Positions 5,034 to 5,713 of a DNA stretch of 5,713 nucleotides are shown here, in pieces. Where the stretch lies: the NCBI GenBank assembly GCA_011055475.1, contig DSDH01000178.1:1-5713 (forward strand), read 5' to 3'. Positions within the stretch are counted from its first letter, which is position 1, and each line of letters begins with the position of its first letter. Made by a program: the position numbers and the translations under genes. The notes beneath the pieces are model-generated. The model did not search any database and was not told the origin of the DNA. It saw nothing but the letters and a program-made list of their open reading frames with translations. Source of the stretch: Phycisphaerales bacterium (lineage in GTDB: Bacteria > Planctomycetota > Phycisphaerae > Sedimentisphaerales > Anaerohalosphaeraceae).

Positions 5034-5453
5034 ATGGTGAAGACGACACAGATCGAGGTTGCCACCCAGGGCCATTGCCACATCGTGGACGTCACCGATG
5101 CGGTGCGGGACGCCTTGGGCCGGCTCGGACCGGTGGATAGCGGCACCGTGGTGCTGTTCCACGTCGGCTCCACGGGGGCGTTGACCACGATCGAGTACGA
5201 GCCCGGGCTGGTCAAGCACGACATCAACGCCGCCCTGGAGCGCATCGCCCCGGCCGCGGGCCACTACGAACACGAAAAGACCTGGCACGATGACAACGGC
5301 CATGCGCACGTCCGGGCGTCCCTGCTGGGCCCCAGCCTGACCGTGCCGGTCGTGGACGGCCAACTTGCCCTCGGCACGTGGCAGCAGATCGTACTGATCG
5401 ACTTCGACACCCGACCCCGCCGACGCTCCATCGTCTGCCAGGTCATCACGTAA
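5034..5453 (+). CDS. yjbQ: YjbQ/UPF0047 family protein (secondary thiamine-phosphate synthase-type)
   Basis: A 139-residue cytoplasmic protein of the YjbQ/UPF0047 family (usual length about 135-140), which tends to form trimers. Family features seen from M1 at 5034 are STGALTTIEYEPGLVKHDI at 46-64, YEHEKTWHDDNGHAHVRASLLG at 78-99 (H80, H85, H90, H92 as likely metal/active-site residues) and DGQLALGTWQQIVLIDFD at 108-125, then a basic RPRRRS tail. E. coli YjbQ has weak thiamin-phosphate synthase activity, the source of the 'secondary' name; the main role is unsettled. The start is ambiguous: ATG 5022 and 5025 fall inside the -10 box, with GGAG 6 bases before 5025, while ATG 5034 fits both the family N-terminus and the promoter-predicted transcript start. 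Starting at 5025 would add only Met-Pro-Cys. The frame stays open upstream to ~4827, but that stretch is antisense to the DUF6807 gene plus the promoter region. The downstream lipoprotein gene follows after 11 bases. Confidence 0.92.
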   Translation: MVKTTQIEVATQGHCHIVDVTDAVRDALGRLGPVDSGTVVLFHVGSTGALTTIEYEPGLVKHDINAALERIAPAAGHYEHEKTWHDDNGHAHVRASLLGPSLTVPVVDGQLALGTWQQIVLIDFDTRPRRRSIVCQVIT

Positions 5454-5456
5454 GGA
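5452..5456 (+). promoter_or_regulatory. Ribosome binding site of the terminal lipoprotein gene, overlapping the yjbQ stop
   Basis: AAGGA shares two bases with the yjbQ TAA codon and sits 8 bases before ATG 5465. This supports that start and suggests ribosomes finishing yjbQ could help initiate the next gene. Confidence 0.6.
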
Positions 5457-5464
5457 CCGACCCG

Positions 5465-5713
5465 ATGCGACGCCTGTGGGCCTGTGGACTCGTCTTGCTC
5501 GTGGCCGGTTGCAGCGAGACCTTCACCGACGTGACGCGGACCGATGGCGCCCGTGCCCAACGATTCTACGCCAACGCCGCCCCGCCGGAGGGCGCCGCCT
5601 TCCTGGTGCCCCGCGAAGAGATTGGCCGTGGCCAGGCCCAGCAGCGCAAGGTCTTCTACGAGGCCATTTACGATAACCGCGGACGTCTGCAGGTCCTGCG
5701 GCGGCACGTGCAA
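5465..5713 (+). CDS. Predicted lipoprotein of unknown function, C-terminus cut by window edge
   Basis: 83 codons are visible before the right edge, with no stop. The protein begins MRRLWACGLVLLVAGC: two arginines, a hydrophobic core and a good lipobox V-A-G-C16, so it should be exported and lipid-anchored. The mature portion (SETFTDVTRTDG onward) is hydrophilic, with VPREEIGRGQAQQRK and YDNRGRLQVLRRHV near the edge; I do not recognise a domain. ATG 5465 has AAGGA (5452-5456) 8 bases upstream, which overlaps the yjbQ TAA stop. The 11-base gap indicates cotranscription with yjbQ from the promoter at 4999-5026. Unlike yjbQ, it has a normal SD. Function is not inferable from this fragment. Confidence 0.8.
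   Translation, partial: MRRLWACGLVLLVAGCSETFTDVTRTDGARAQRFYANAAPPEGAAFLVPREEIGRGQAQQRKVFYEAIYDNRGRLQVLRRHVQ

Noticed and set aside
5264..5713. Minus-strand open frame at the right edge
   Set aside because: It is antisense to YjbQ and the lipoprotein gene, both of which have SD or promoter support and recognisable features.

Overview
The window is GC-rich bacterial DNA. It reads best as a Planctomycetota-type genome, possibly Phycisphaerae. That placement is an inference from gene content: a DUF6807 ('PmoA family') lipoprotein, a YkgJ cysteine-cluster protein next to a divergent hisS, several lipoproteins, and a mix of Shine-Dalgarno-led starts with one apparently leaderless gene. No 16S rRNA or marker phylogeny is available to confirm it.

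Layout, left to right. Positions 1-2946 are a leftward cluster: a cysteine-cluster (YkgJ/UPF0153) protein, then histidyl-tRNA synthetase (hisS), then a sensor histidine kinase whose C-terminal ATPase domain runs off the left edge. A near-consensus sigma70-type promoter on the minus strand (2988-3016) sits just upstream. Positions 2947-3159 are a divergent intergenic region. It also carries a rightward promoter (3046-3073) for a 259-residue MpaA-like M14 metallocarboxypeptidase lipoprotein (3160-3939). That gene converges, with only 12 bases between, on a leftward DUF6807 lipoprotein gene (3952-4887). A second divergent region (4888-5033) separates this from a rightward pair: a YjbQ/UPF0047 protein (5034-5453), and, 11 bases later, a lipoprotein gene cut off by the right edge.

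How the genes may work together. Most of the window is housekeeping or cell-envelope function: tRNA charging, a two-component sensor, murein-peptide processing and surface or periplasmic lipoproteins. I see no mobile element, CRISPR array, defence island, rRNA or tRNA. The less ordinary points are small: a consensus promoter placed so that yjbQ mRNA should begin at its AUG; a HisRS lacking the usual motif 3 arginine; a histidine kinase with a single CBS-like motif and Cys in place of Arg in its H-box; a normally cytoplasmic murein amidase family apparently exported as a lipoprotein; and two divergent promoters, each followed by a leader hairpin. I did not find a convincing new multi-gene system.
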